Assembly (NCBI RefSeq): GCF_025370755.1
Contig: NZ_JAMXFC010000012.1
Coordinates: forward strand, 62,001 to 126,000
Origin: Laspinema sp. D2d
GTDB taxonomy: Bacteria; Cyanobacteriota; Cyanobacteriia; Cyanobacteriales; Laspinemataceae
DNA length: 64,000 nt
Direction: 5' to 3'
Part shown: one piece after another, positions 23,989 to 33,804 of the stretch
Numbering within the stretch: position 1 is the first letter of the stretch
Layout of the letters: every line of letters starts with the position of its first letter
Made by a program: the position numbers and the translations under genes
The notes under the pieces: generated by a model
Databases searched by the model: none
What the model was told of the DNA's origin: nothing
What the model saw: only the letters and a program-made list of their open reading frames with translations

Positions 23989-26900
23989 CTGGCTTCCCCC
24001 TTGGAGAGTTCTCGGTTCAGTGCAATTTTGACCCGTTGGTATTCCATGATCAGATCCGAGAAGATGTCGGTGACTTCTGGGGGGGGAGGGGTGTTGGTGT
24101 TGTGGTGCGATCGCCCGATAGACTCAAGTTGCTGACTCAGATCGGCCAAACTCATTGCACCCACTGCCGCACTCGTTGATTTCAGGGAGTGCGCTGCTTC
24201 TTGCATTTCAAAACTATCATCTTGGGCGATCGCCACGGTGAGCAGATCAATCAGCTTGGGAGACTCCTCTAAATAAATCTCGATTACCTCTTCAAGGGCA
24301 TCAATTTCGCGTAACGAGGCTAACATTGCCAGATTCAGAACCGGGTCAGCGATCGCCGTTGCGGGAGAACCTGGAGGATGTTCGGGTTCAGACTCGGATA
24401 ATTTTGACCTAGGACTATCGGAATCTCCAGGGGATAAAGTAGGTGTCGAATAATGGGGGGAATGGTCGGAATCCACCGGACAGAGGGCCAAAGCTTCCAC
24501 CAGTTCCGGCATTCGGATCGGCTTACTTATATAGTCATCCATGCCCGCCTCCAGACAGAGTTCGCGATCGCCCTGCATCGCATTCGCTGTCATGGCAATA
24601 ATTCGCGGTTTGTGTGGGAGTCTGCCGTTGAGCGCATCTTGACAAATTTGGCGAGTCGCGGCTAACCCGTCCATTTCTGGCATATGAACATCCATCAGGA
24701 CCACATCATAATGTTGCCGGTCCAATGCTTGCAATACTTCAATCCCATTTCCGGCCACATCAGCGCGATACCCCAACCGATGCAAAATTTGCAGGGCCAC
24801 TTTTTGATTGACTAAATGATCCTCCGCCAGCAAAATGCGTAAGGGTTTTTGTTGAGACATTTGGGGGTCAATGGCGAGGGCGTTCAAATGAACGGGACGC
24901 GAAAGAATCGGCACCCCTCCAAAGATTCCCGCCAAGACATTGTACAGATAGGATTGTTTAATCGGCTTATTCAGAAACGCGGCAAAGGGGACCTTATGCG
25001 GCAGATCCACCTCCTGTCTGCCAATGGAAGTCAGCATCACCAGGGGGAATTCCCGATTTTTGACAATTCCTCGAATGTAGGAAGCTAGGGTAATGCCATC
25101 CATTTGAGGCATTTGCATATCCAGAATGGCAATGTCAAACGTTTCCGAATTTTGCAGCCAATCTAGGGCCTCCCGGGCGGAACTCGCTGCCTTGGGCTTC
25201 ATCCCCCAAAACAAGACTTGACGGGTTAAAATTTGGCGGTTGGTGGCATTATCATCCACAATCAGCACCCGCTTACCGGCTAAGGAGGGTTGAGTGCCAT
25301 TTAGGTCCACCGGCAAGGGATTGAGTGCTGGGGTTGCCATCACCGTGAAATAGAATGTCGAGCCTGTTGGAGGGATATCGGGATGGGGGGATTTGGCATC
25401 GGTCAAGGTAAAGATACTTTGCTCGGGGTCTGGAAGAGGGGAGAACTGTTCCGGAATGGCGGAGGCGATCGGCCATTGAAAGGCCGGGTCCGGGTCCCCA
25501 CCGACGCCCTCGCCACTGACGACCCACATCCGACCCCCCATCAATTCGCTCAGACGCTTGCTGATGGCTAAACCCAACCCCGTGCCGCCATACTCCCGAG
25601 TAGTTGAAGAATCCACCTGGGAAAAGGACTTAAATAGGCGATTCATCCGTTCCGGGGGAATGCCGATGCCGGTATCGGATACGGTAAATTGAATTTGACA
25701 GGGGGGGTTGCCGGTGCTGAGATCTGAGTTCAAATCCTTGTGAAGATGACCGTTTGGAGTCTCCGGAGACTTGAGGATTAAGCTATCAGTCGGGATTCCT
25801 ACAGGCTGTTGGGGGTGAAGGGTCGAAGCACTCACTGAAACCACCACTTCCCCTTTTTCCGTGAATTTCACCGCATTACTGAGCAAATTCACCAAGATTT
25901 GACGGACTCGGGTGACATCGCCGATAATCATTTCCGGAGTGGAAGGTTCGATGAGATAGGCTAACTCTACTCCTTTTTCGGCGGCTCTGGAGGCGAGTAA
26001 ATCTAGGGAATCTTCAATACAAGAGCGCAGGTTAAAGGGTTGCTGTTCTAGGTCGAGTTTCCCAGACTCGATTTTTGAGAAGTCGAGGATATCGTTAATA
26101 ATAGTGAGCAGGGCATCCCCACTGGCGCGGACGGTTTCAACAAAATCGCGCTGTTCAGGGTTGAGGTCCGTATCCAGGAGTAATCCGGTCATGCCAATGA
26201 CGGCATTCATGGGGGTGCGGATTTCGTGGCTCATGGTGGCTAGAAATTCGCTTTTGGCCCGAGTGGCAGCGAGGGCCTCGTCCCTAGCCCGGGCTAAATC
26301 CGCAGCGGCAGCACGACGCTCGATTTCGCTGCCTATCCATTGAGCCATGAGTTTGAGCAGTTCCTTATCCACGGCTTTAAACGGGCGTCCTAGGGGAGTG
26401 CTACTAGAAAAGCTGAGAGTGCCATAGATTTTGCCGCCAACAATTACTCTTGTCCCGATATAGGCTTCTTGGGGAAACGGGGTTTGGGTGGGGTTGTTGT
26501 GCCAGCGTGTGACACTAACCGATTCAAAATAGAGGGGTTCTTTGAGGCGGAGGGTTTCACGACAGTAGGTTTGATTTAAGGGGAAGCGATCGCCCGGTTG
26601 CAGGGTGTCCTCTGGGGATTCAACTGCGATGATTTCATAGCGATCGCCTTTAATCCGCGATAAAATCGCCACCGGCAGTCCAAACCGCCGTTTTCCCATG
26701 ACCAGTAACCGTTGCAACCGTTGCTCAAAGCTGAGTTTACGGGAAGAGGTGATTTTATAAAGCGCTCTAATCGAGGCTTCACTTTCCCGGAGTTCCTCAT
26801 CGGTTTGATGGCGTTCGGTAATATCCCGCGAAATGGCGACTAATTCTTCGATTTCATCCGTCTGGGGATTGCGAACTGTGCGACTGGTACTTTCAAACCA

Positions 26901-28298
26901 GAGGTAATGACCATATTTATGGCGGATCCGGTAGCTAACGGTATAACTGACTTGACCCTTGACCATTGCCAAGTAGGATTTGGCGAGGGTCTTGGCATCC
27001 TCGGGATGGAACAATTCATAGAGGTTACAGCCGATGAGTTCGTCCGGTTCATATCCCAATAAGGAATGACAAGCGGGGGAGACATAAATAAACTGGCCTT
27101 TTGGGGTATGCCGGGAAATCATATCCGTGGAGTTTTCCGCCATCAATCGATAGCGTTCTTCACTTTCTCGGAGCTTATACTGGGACTCTTGCAGGGCTTT
27201 GAGCATCCCATTGATGGTCATTCCTAAACTGGACAGTTCATCGTGTCCCGCAATTTTGACCCGCATGGACAGATCCCCTTTATCGCCGATGCGTTCGACT
27301 TTTCGGCTAAGGACTGTCAGTCGCGAGAGGACTAATTTTTCAAATAACAGTAGGGTTAGACCACTAAACCCCAAACTCATCCCTAACAAAGACCCAATAA
27401 AATAGCGGACGCTGGTTTTCCCTTTGGCGTAAATCTCTCGATTGTGGTTGACTTGGAGGAGTAAACGGTTATTGCTGGCGATCGCCGGAATGGCGGTATA
27501 GGCGGCCATTTCTCTCTCGCTGAGAGCCTTGACCACGATGGGCAACTTTTGCGATCGCCCCAAATCCATCCCCTGGAAAGGTTCTGCGGGAGTCGGGGAT
27601 GGAGAAGACCCCTCTAACTGGGTTCTTACCTCGTCCAATTGCGGTGGCAACGCACTCATTGGATAAACACTCAGAGATAATTGGGTCAAATCCGCGAGGC
27701 GATTGATTTCCTGTTGATTCAAAAAGCGTCCCACCCATAAAGTCCCCCGGTACGGACCCTTTCCTTGACTGGTGAGAATGGATTGAGCTGCAATCAGGGC
27801 CGGTCCCTGGGGAAGGAGGACAATTCCACGGAGGGGGTGGTTATGGTGTCCGGTTTCGGCGAATTTTTTCTCAAGTTGTTGTTGATAAGCCGAGGCTAAA
27901 TCTTGAAGTACCCCTGGCATGGGAATTTCAGCCTTTTGCTCTAAATCAAAGGCTTTGGTAAAAACAGGTTTTCTTTGTTCGTCCAGAATTAGCAACAGAT
28001 TCAGCTTTAATTGAACAAAGGTTTCATTACCAAAATTGGAGTTAACGTAGTTGGGGTCTCCCGGGGTGATAAAGCTGTAGGTATCATCCCATTCCGCATG
28101 ATATCGAGCGATGGATTCCAGTTCGTTAAGGGTCTCCTGGAGGGACTGCAAGCCTCGGATCGCATCTTGGCGGACGACTTTCTGTTCTAATTCTTTGAAG
28201 TCTCCCAGTAAAATACTCGATGCTGTAGCGTACAGCACGACATTGAGACCTAACAGGGTCGTGCCGACTATAACCAGTATTTTCTTTCGCAATTTCAT
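23985..28298 (-). CDS. CHASE4-HAMP-PAS-GAF hybrid histidine kinase with two receivers and Hpt
   Basis: 1437 aa. An N-terminal membrane helix (residues about 7-30), then an extracytoplasmic CHASE4 sensor (YHAEWDDTYSFI, YVNSNFGNETF), a second membrane helix near 300, HAMP, PAS (about 380-490), GAF (510-655), and HisKA with the phosphoacceptor in TMSHEIRTPMNAVIGM. The ATPase domain has LLSNAVKFTE, DTGIGI and GTGLGL. Two receivers follow (VLIVDDNATNR...LDMQMPQMDG and ILLAEDHLVNQ...MDVHMPEMDG), then an Hpt domain with the histidine in AAHSLKSTSAAVG. This is a complete internal phosphorelay; the final partner regulator is not adjacent. It is on the minus strand and convergent with the 23560 gene. 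Confidence 0.95.
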   Translation of the reverse strand: MKLRKKILVIVGTTLLGLNVVLYATASSILLGDFKELEQKVVRQDAIRGLQSLQETLNELESIARYHAEWDDTYSFITPGDPNYVNSNFGNETFVQLKLNLLLILDEQRKPVFTKAFDLEQKAEIPMPGVLQDLASAYQQQLEKKFAETGHHNHPLRGIVLLPQGPALIAAQSILTSQGKGPYRGTLWVGRFLNQQEINRLADLTQLSLSVYPMSALPPQLDEVRTQLEGSSPSPTPAEPFQGMDLGRSQKLPIVVKALSEREMAAYTAIPAIASNNRLLLQVNHNREIYAKGKTSVRYFIGSLLGMSLGFSGLTLLLFEKLVLSRLTVLSRKVERIGDKGDLSMRVKIAGHDELSSLGMTINGMLKALQESQYKLRESEERYRLMAENSTDMISRHTPKGQFIYVSPACHSLLGYEPDELIGCNLYELFHPEDAKTLAKSYLAMVKGQVSYTVSYRIRHKYGHYLWFESTSRTVRNPQTDEIEELVAISRDITERHQTDEELRESEASIRALYKITSSRKLSFEQRLQRLLVMGKRRFGLPVAILSRIKGDRYEIIAVESPEDTLQPGDRFPLNQTYCRETLRLKEPLYFESVSVTRWHNNPTQTPFPQEAYIGTRVIVGGKIYGTLSFSSSTPLGRPFKAVDKELLKLMAQWIGSEIERRAAAADLARARDEALAATRAKSEFLATMSHEIRTPMNAVIGMTGLLLDTDLNPEQRDFVETVRASGDALLTIINDILDFSKIESGKLDLEQQPFNLRSCIEDSLDLLASRAAEKGVELAYLIEPSTPEMIIGDVTRVRQILVNLLSNAVKFTEKGEVVVSVSASTLHPQQPVGIPTDSLILKSPETPNGHLHKDLNSDLSTGNPPCQIQFTVSDTGIGIPPERMNRLFKSFSQVDSSTTREYGGTGLGLAISKRLSELMGGRMWVVSGEGVGGDPDPAFQWPIASAIPEQFSPLPDPEQSIFTLTDAKSPHPDIPPTGSTFYFTVMATPALNPLPVDLNGTQPSLAGKRVLIVDDNATNRQILTRQVLFWGMKPKAASSAREALDWLQNSETFDIAILDMQMPQMDGITLASYIRGIVKNREFPLVMLTSIGRQEVDLPHKVPFAAFLNKPIKQSYLYNVLAGIFGGVPILSRPVHLNALAIDPQMSQQKPLRILLAEDHLVNQKVALQILHRLGYRADVAGNGIEVLQALDRQHYDVVLMDVHMPEMDGLAATRQICQDALNGRLPHKPRIIAMTANAMQGDRELCLEAGMDDYISKPIRMPELVEALALCPVDSDHSPHYSTPTLSPGDSDSPRSKLSESEPEHPPGSPATAIADPVLNLAMLASLREIDALEEVIEIYLEESPKLIDLLTVAIAQDDSFEMQEAAHSLKSTSAAVGAMSLADLSQQLESIGRSHHNTNTPPPPEVTDIFSDLIMEYQRVKIALNRELSKGEAS

Positions 28299-28498
28299 AG
28301 AATGCTCACACCCTCATCTTCGTTACTCAACCGATCCACCAAAACGGGTGTTCCGGCGAAGAAATCGTTTATGTTGGCACGACGTAACTGCACGGAATAA
28401 GAGTGGCGCGATCGCTCCATAATTCTATAGATCTGTGATCTGTTCGCTATCTGGCCTACTGTATCGCCTCGTTGGGAAGTGGCGGCATTCCCCACCCC

Positions 28499-28629
28499 CC
28501 TAGAGCGTCGGTTCCCGATGGGATCAACCGGACAAGAAACTCAGTTTTTAGTCCCAATTTGGTGTCCAGGAGTAGAGCTGTTTTTAAAGAAACCCAGTGC
28601 TCTTTCCTCTACTATACCGACGCTCTAGG
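28499..28629. mobile_element. 131-bp MITE-like element with 14-bp perfect terminal inverted repeats
   Basis: CCTAGAGCGTCGGT (28499-28512) and ACCGACGCTCTAGG (28616-28629) are exact inverted copies. The inside is non-coding and contains GAAACTCAG and GAAACCCAG blocks like those of the dispersed repeats. Flanks offer at most a CCC target duplication, which is weak. The rest of the 605-bp gap (28299-28903) shows no gene; its + strand holds an isolated TATAAT near 28789 with no following gene. Confidence 0.6.
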
Positions 28630-28903
28630 CCCGGTGTGATGACAAAAAAAGCAGCCTCATCCTTAAAAGGGGTCGATCAGCGATCGCGTATCTTACCCAG
28701 GAGGTTAGCCCAGGGTTGAAGTCCTGCTGATCCGGGGTGCCTTGGTTAGCTCGATCATCCCGTTGCCGGACTGGGGGAGCCTCAGACCTATAATGCCCAA
28801 TCCCACTCCTGAATCAGCATCATTTGATTATCGCTTATGGGTGTAACGACCTCCAGGGACGTCCAGAATCTAGGGATTTCCCCTCCCTAAGCGGGTCCTG
28901 GGG

Positions 28904-30415
28904 TCAAGTCCGATGAGTTTTCAGTAATTGTGCGGTTTGCTCGGGTTCCACTAAGGTATTGGCACAGAGGATTCCCGATGCGGCTACCGCAGGAACCCCA
29001 ATGCCGGGAAGGGTGCTATCCCCCACTCGGTATAATCCGGCAATGGGGGTATGAATACTGGGAAATGTTCCTTTGCCTGCGGCGATCGCTGGACCATAGG
29101 TGCCGCGATCGCGCCGCAGGAATTTGGCATGGGTGAGGGGAGTGCCAATCAGTTCGAGCACGATGCGATCGCGCAGATCGGGAATAATCCGTTCTAAGGC
29201 TCTAAATAGGGATTGGGCTCGAATTCGCTTGCGCGCTTTATAACTGACATCGGACTGCCAAGACTGGTAGGGTTCCATCGTATAAGCATGAATCCCATGA
29301 TGGCCTGGTGGGGCCAGTTTGGGGTCCCAGACCGAGGGAATGGAAATCATACAGGTATTCCCGGGTTCGGTGAGGTCGCGATCGCGCTCATGAACCACCA
29401 CGTGATGTCCCGTCAGTCCGGTTAATCCCTCCGCTTTTATCCCCAGGTGCAGGTGCATAAAACTATCTAAAACCGGAGTTTCTAGGGCTTCACGGCGATA
29501 GGACTCGGGGAGGTCTTCCGGTGTGAGGAGATGGGTATAGGTATCCCAAATTGTGGCATTGGAGATGACAATGGGTGCTTTGAGGATCGTGCCATTTCGC
29601 AGGCGCACTCCGGTAACTCGCCCTCCCTCGACTAGAATGCGCTCGACATGAGCATTCAGACGCAGTTCTCCTCCCCATCGGGTTAATCCCCGCACCAGGG
29701 CCTCAATCAGGGCGGTACTCCCCCCTATGGGATAGTCGATCGCGCTGCGACTGCGTTCCCCGAACATAAAGGCAACTTCTGGGGCGATCGTGCCGTGCGC
29801 TTTAAATCCGGAGAGTAAGAAGCATTCTAGGTCAATTAAACGCCGAACAAAGGGGTCTTTAATATCGCGATCCACGAGTTGACCGACGGACCCTTGAATC
29901 TCCTGAATATGGGGCAGTAATTGGAGTAAGGCGGGCCAGTATGACAGGAGAACGGGTAACAGCTTGCGATCGCTTCGTAAGATTAAGGTAGGAATGCCTT
30001 TGAGGGCGTCATACAAGGACAACATCCGCCGTTCAAACCGTTGGAGTTCCTTGGCTCCTGTGGGCGTAATGGCGGCAATTTCCGCCCGATAGCGATCGCA
30101 ATTACCGTAAATCGGCAGGGTAATTTCCCCGAAGTGATAATGTCCCAAGGGGTCATAGGCGATGGTTGGCACCGATTCTCCCAACAGTTCCAGGACTTGG
30201 CGCAGGGGGTTGAGGCTTTGGGAATCTCCCAATCCGCAGTAAAAGGAGGGTCCGGAGTCGAAGTGAAATCCCTGGCGCGAAAATCCATGTGCTGCACCTC
30301 CGGCGATCGCATGACTCTCACAAACCATTACGCGCTTACCATAGCGAGCGAGTAAGGCTGCTGTGACTAACCCGCCAATTCCACTCCCGATGGCGATCGC
30401 ATCATACTCTCTCAT
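28904..30415 (-). CDS. CrtH/CrtI-like carotenoid isomerase or desaturase family FAD enzyme
   Basis: 503 aa from the ATG at 30415, which has GGGAG 9 nt upstream; a GTG start at 30445 would add 10 residues. The N-terminal FAD motif is DAIAIGSGIGGLVTAALLARYG. A glycine-rich GGAAHGFSRQGFHFDSGPSF follows, as in carotenoid isomerases (CrtISO/CrtH) and phytoene desaturase relatives. The C-terminus has GLYRVGDSTLPGIGVPAVAASG, the second FAD contact region of this superfamily. Such enzymes isomerise or desaturate polyene chains, but the family also includes retinol saturase-like members. I therefore name the family, not the substrate; the true crtH may lie elsewhere. It is followed 53 nt later on the minus strand side by nothing coding. 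Confidence 0.8.
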   Translation of the reverse strand: MREYDAIAIGSGIGGLVTAALLARYGKRVMVCESHAIAGGAAHGFSRQGFHFDSGPSFYCGLGDSQSLNPLRQVLELLGESVPTIAYDPLGHYHFGEITLPIYGNCDRYRAEIAAITPTGAKELQRFERRMLSLYDALKGIPTLILRSDRKLLPVLLSYWPALLQLLPHIQEIQGSVGQLVDRDIKDPFVRRLIDLECFLLSGFKAHGTIAPEVAFMFGERSRSAIDYPIGGSTALIEALVRGLTRWGGELRLNAHVERILVEGGRVTGVRLRNGTILKAPIVISNATIWDTYTHLLTPEDLPESYRREALETPVLDSFMHLHLGIKAEGLTGLTGHHVVVHERDRDLTEPGNTCMISIPSVWDPKLAPPGHHGIHAYTMEPYQSWQSDVSYKARKRIRAQSLFRALERIIPDLRDRIVLELIGTPLTHAKFLRRDRGTYGPAIAAGKGTFPSIHTPIAGLYRVGDSTLPGIGVPAVAASGILCANTLVEPEQTAQLLKTHRT

Positions 30416-30468
30416 TTGCTTGTTCTCCCTGGACTCTTCACTCACGGTTTGATTAAGGGGCGATCGGT

Positions 30469-31464
30469 TTAATTCTGCACATCCCCATTCGGCATCGTCG
30501 TCTGGCTAAATATCGCCCCGGCAGTATTAGCGCCGCTCATTTCGGCACGGATTAAGCTGGCGTGGGTCAAATTAGACCGCATTAAATTCGTTCTTGCCAA
30601 ATACGCCTCACATAGATTCGCCTCATTCAAGAGCGCGTGAGACAGATTTGCCCGACTTAAATCTGTCCGGGAGAGATTCGCCCGGGTTAAATTTGCTCCC
30701 GATAAGTTAGCTTTCCCCAGTTTGGCATCGGTGATGATGGCTACATCCAGTTTAGCTCCCTCCAAATTCGCCTCACCCAACAGCGATCGTTCTAGCTTGA
30801 CATTTGTCATACAAGCCCCGCTCAAATCCACATAAGACAAATTGGCATCACTCAGAAACCCGCCATTGACAATCGCTGAGGCCATTTTCGCCCGTTCCAA
30901 ATTGGCCCCACGCAAGTTCGTTTCTGTGAGATTTGCTCCACTTAAATCCGCCTTTGTCAAGTCCGCACCGCTGAGGTTAACCCCGCGCAAATCCGCACCC
31001 CGTAAATCCGCACCCCGTAAGTTCGCCGGACTGTATATCCGCCGTTCCTCCCGAAAGTTAGCCCCACGCAAACAGGCTCCACGCAAACAAACCCCGCTCA
31101 AGGTAGTTCCGCGCAAATCCGCATCACTCAGGTTCGCATCCAGTAGATTGGCTAAATTGAGATTCGCTTTGCGAAGATCCGCACCTTGGAGGGTCGCCCC
31201 ATGTAGGTCCGCATCGCTAAGATTTGCACCCGAGAGATTAGCTTGATTAAGATTAGCACCACTGAGTTTGGTACTGACTAAGTACGCTGCACTCAGGTTG
31301 ACTCGGCTCAAGTAGGCAAAAATTAGATCGGCTCCGTGGAGGTCCGCTCCCCGTAATTTTGCGCCTATCAAATCCGCTCCGCGAAGGTTCGCACCCCAGA
31401 GACTGGCTCCGTTAAAATTGGTTTCCCCGGCTGTATAGCGCCGCAATAATTCTTCAACATTCAT
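30469..31464 (-). CDS. Pentapeptide-repeat protein
   Basis: 331 aa from the ATG at 31464 (a TTG directly upstream is the other option). Nearly the whole protein, from about residue 14, is made of A(D/N)LxX-type pentapeptides such as ANLRG, ADLIG, AKLRG and ADLHG. These predict a right-handed quadrilateral beta-helix. A short N-terminal helix (MNVEELLRRYTAGETNF) is the usual cap in cyanobacterial members. One irregular stretch near residue 148-156 (NFREERRIYSPANL) breaks the repeat and could be a loop. The function is unknown; family roles range from DNA mimicry to scaffold. It lies 54 nt upstream of the CrtH-like gene on the same strand. Confidence 0.93.
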   Translation of the reverse strand: MNVEELLRRYTAGETNFNGASLWGANLRGADLIGAKLRGADLHGADLIFAYLSRVNLSAAYLVSTKLSGANLNQANLSGANLSDADLHGATLQGADLRKANLNLANLLDANLSDADLRGTTLSGVCLRGACLRGANFREERRIYSPANLRGADLRGADLRGVNLSGADLTKADLSGANLTETNLRGANLERAKMASAIVNGGFLSDANLSYVDLSGACMTNVKLERSLLGEANLEGAKLDVAIITDAKLGKANLSGANLTRANLSRTDLSRANLSHALLNEANLCEAYLARTNLMRSNLTHASLIRAEMSGANTAGAIFSQTTMPNGDVQN

Positions 31465-31546
31465 CAAAATTATCCCTCTTTGCCCGCTTTTTCCCCTGAC
31501 ATTAATCCCTGGATTTAGGATTGCCCTTGTTTCTCCCGGTTGGTCT

Positions 31547-32833
31547 TTATGAACCTGAGTTATCTTCTCGCTCTATGGGTTGGTTTCTTTCAGCTTCTTC
31601 TAAGTTTATCAGAAGTTCTAAGAATTGAGAAGTAGCTTGTTTGACTTGCGTGATTAAATCTCCCATCGTTTCATATTTGACTGAAATTCCATCTTCAATG
31701 TCCAGGGTTTCGAGTTCGTCGCTAATTTCCCGTTCAAGATGATTTAAGCGATTTTCAATAAATTGAACAATTTCTTGCACATTCTGGTTGACTTTTAGAT
31801 TGAGTTTTTTCTCTAGTTCTTGTTTTTGTTGAACCGGATCGATTTTTTTGAGGGCGCTTAAGGAAAATTTGCGATCGCTGCCGTTCAGACTTCCCAAATT
31901 CTGGGAGATGGGCGGTGATACGGCGCTCAATATATCGCTATTTTCCTCACTTTCCTCCCTAATCTCACTGTAATCGTTATCGTCATCATCTGGAGTGAAA
32001 CCTTGACGAGCGCTGCTATCTTCTTCCATTTCCTCTATTTGGGGGGAAGCATTCCAGCGATCGCTCCCAGGGGCGATCGCCTCCGACAGAAGAGGGAGTT
32101 GTCCGAGTGGAAAATATAACGGCCTCATGTACTGCACAATTACGCCCGCAGATTGATAGTTTTCATCCGCTTCAGGCAGGTTTTTGGCAGTTTCATATAA
32201 GTGGGATTCCAGGGCATCAATACTGGGACAGAGTTCATAAATTTGCTGGAACAGTTCGTCAAGCTGGATTTTTTTTAAGTTGAGCCAGTCTTCATCCCGA
32301 TTAAATTCAAAGAGGCGATCGAGTGCTGAAAAGATCAGGATTTTGGCCCGTAACGGACTCGTATGCTGTACCACTTTGAGCCGCAAATCAAAGATTTTTT
32401 CTCGGCTGATGGGACCGAGGGATTCAGGTGGCTTTGGCAGGTCAAAATCAGTCTCATGACTAAAATCAGACACAATAACTAGGGTATTCGCTAGATCCGG
32501 AGAAGGAGGAAAATCAGACAATCCTGGCTGAGTTGACCCATCTTCATAAAATTTACCCAGAGTCGAAATTAAAAGTTTAGCCACCACGGCATATTGTTGA
32601 GGTTTATTAATATTGCTAACAATTCCATTTAAAGAAAATTTCAAATTATCTAAAGTCCCGGTTACTTCGCAGACTTCAATAATTAAGTCTCGTAAATTCA
32701 AAGCAGCCAGTAAGTCAGCATTATTTTCCCATCTTCCTTGACAAAGACAAAGCATGAGTTTTTTAATGCGGGTTAGATTGGTTTCCTGCTCTAAGTTCCG
32801 AATAGCTTCATCGAGCAACTGTAAATTTTTCAT
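31547..32833 (-). CDS. Protein of unknown function with C-terminal coiled coil (428 aa)
   Basis: Not recognised. The N-terminal half (about 1-230) is alpha-helical with alternating hydrophobic helices (NLTRIKKLMLCLCQ, LLAALNLRDLIIEVCEV, VVAKLLISTLGKF) that resemble a HEAT-like or armadillo-like solenoid. Residues about 255-300 are strongly acidic and low-complexity (EEMEEDSSARQ, PDDDDNDYSE). Residues about 325-420 predict a coiled coil (KQELEKKLNLKVNQNVQEI, then ENRLNHLEREI). There is no signal peptide or membrane helix. ATG at 32833. It is a soluble scaffold-like protein by appearance, with no catalytic motif. The neighbours give no hint beyond being on the same strand as the pentapeptide gene. 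Confidence 0.75.
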   Translation of the reverse strand: MKNLQLLDEAIRNLEQETNLTRIKKLMLCLCQGRWENNADLLAALNLRDLIIEVCEVTGTLDNLKFSLNGIVSNINKPQQYAVVAKLLISTLGKFYEDGSTQPGLSDFPPSPDLANTLVIVSDFSHETDFDLPKPPESLGPISREKIFDLRLKVVQHTSPLRAKILIFSALDRLFEFNRDEDWLNLKKIQLDELFQQIYELCPSIDALESHLYETAKNLPEADENYQSAGVIVQYMRPLYFPLGQLPLLSEAIAPGSDRWNASPQIEEMEEDSSARQGFTPDDDDNDYSEIREESEENSDILSAVSPPISQNLGSLNGSDRKFSLSALKKIDPVQQKQELEKKLNLKVNQNVQEIVQFIENRLNHLEREISDELETLDIEDGISVKYETMGDLITQVKQATSQFLELLINLEEAERNQPIEREDNSGS

Positions 32834-33804
32834 ATTGGCCTCCAGATATGTATTGCCAATTAAGGACTGAGGTTGACTGGGATAAAGACGCTACAGACAA
32901 AGGGTTACAGTTACTTATTAAACCATGAGAGGGAGGGGGACTAAAGATTTTTTCAATTTTCTCAAGGGAACGGTCCCGTTCCTGGGCGATCGCCTCTTCC
33001 CCACCCCAGGAGAAGGGGTCTCGGGTATCCGTGACTATGAGGGGAGAAAACCTGGTTTCTTTGGGATAAATTGGGGTGAAAGTCCCCCATATACCCCAAG
33101 AACCGGGTTTTTGAAGCGGAATAATTTTGAGGGTGCCGATGGGTTAAGTCAATGAGGGGTTTTACCCCTACGGATCCTAAAAAAAGGGGAAGTTCTCTTT
33201 GGCGATCGGCTTTACAATCCGCGTTTAAGGGCACCACAGGAGTCCAAAAATTCCGCTTGCTCTATAGAGGATCATTAACAGGAGTTGCAACAGTTAAAAT
33301 CCGAATCAAAGTTAGGGAAAATCAGCCATTTTATCAGGTCAGATTAAATCCTTATAAATGCCATTATTTTAAAAGTAATGTATTTTTATAAAAAACTTTA
33401 GTTAAAAAGCTTATTTCAAAAATACTAATTTTTTAATTATGCCAAATATTGTATTTGTTTACAAAAAATATCTTTGCAAGTTCTATAAACTTATAAAAAA
33501 ATTGAAATTGTGAGCCAAAGCATTCCCACCTTAAGTATCAAACCAATTGACTTAGGGCAAAATTGTGGGTGAGACCCCCGGGACAACCCGAACTGTTTCC
33601 CCAAGTGTCTAGCACAAATCGGCGAAATTACGGATAGAGAAAAATAATCCTTTGATTAAAAACACTAAAGCAGGGGCCGGAAATAATGAAAACGCTCCCA
33701 TCTCACCATCATGGAATGAATTGTTTTTACCCAGTCCGGCAACAGGTCACTCCCATATTTTAAAATATTTGAATAATTACCCCACTTTAGGAGACTCTCC
33801 ACCG
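32834..33804. other. 970-bp gap with repeats and an A/T-rich stretch, no gene seen
   Basis: 32834-33140 holds the repeat listed at 33047. 33360-33520 is very A/T-rich, with runs of A and T and few stops of interest. 33600-33804 is open in the frame of the GST gene from a TTG at 33652, but the extra 51 residues look non-coding (NTKAGAGNNENAPIS). Promoter elements for the GST gene probably lie here, but no hexamer pair stands out. Confidence 0.5.
33047..33112. repeat. Dispersed AAACCxGGTTTCT inverted repeat
   Basis: AAAACCTGGTTTCTT pairs imperfectly with AAGAACCGGGTTTT around a GGGATAAATTGGGG core. The same arms and a GGGGATAAATTCCCC core recur at 47407-47469, and shorter versions at 21437 and within the 131-bp element at 28499. 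I treat these as one dispersed family. Confidence 0.6.

Noticed and set aside
28650-28760. Possible tRNA or structured RNA (GGGTTGAAGTCC) between the hybrid kinase and the CrtH-like gene
   Set aside because: No T-loop TTC, no anticodon arm and no acceptor stem could be found.
32925-33391. Open frames between the coiled-coil gene and the GST gene
   Set aside because: Contain dispersed repeats, have no start signals and unlikely composition.
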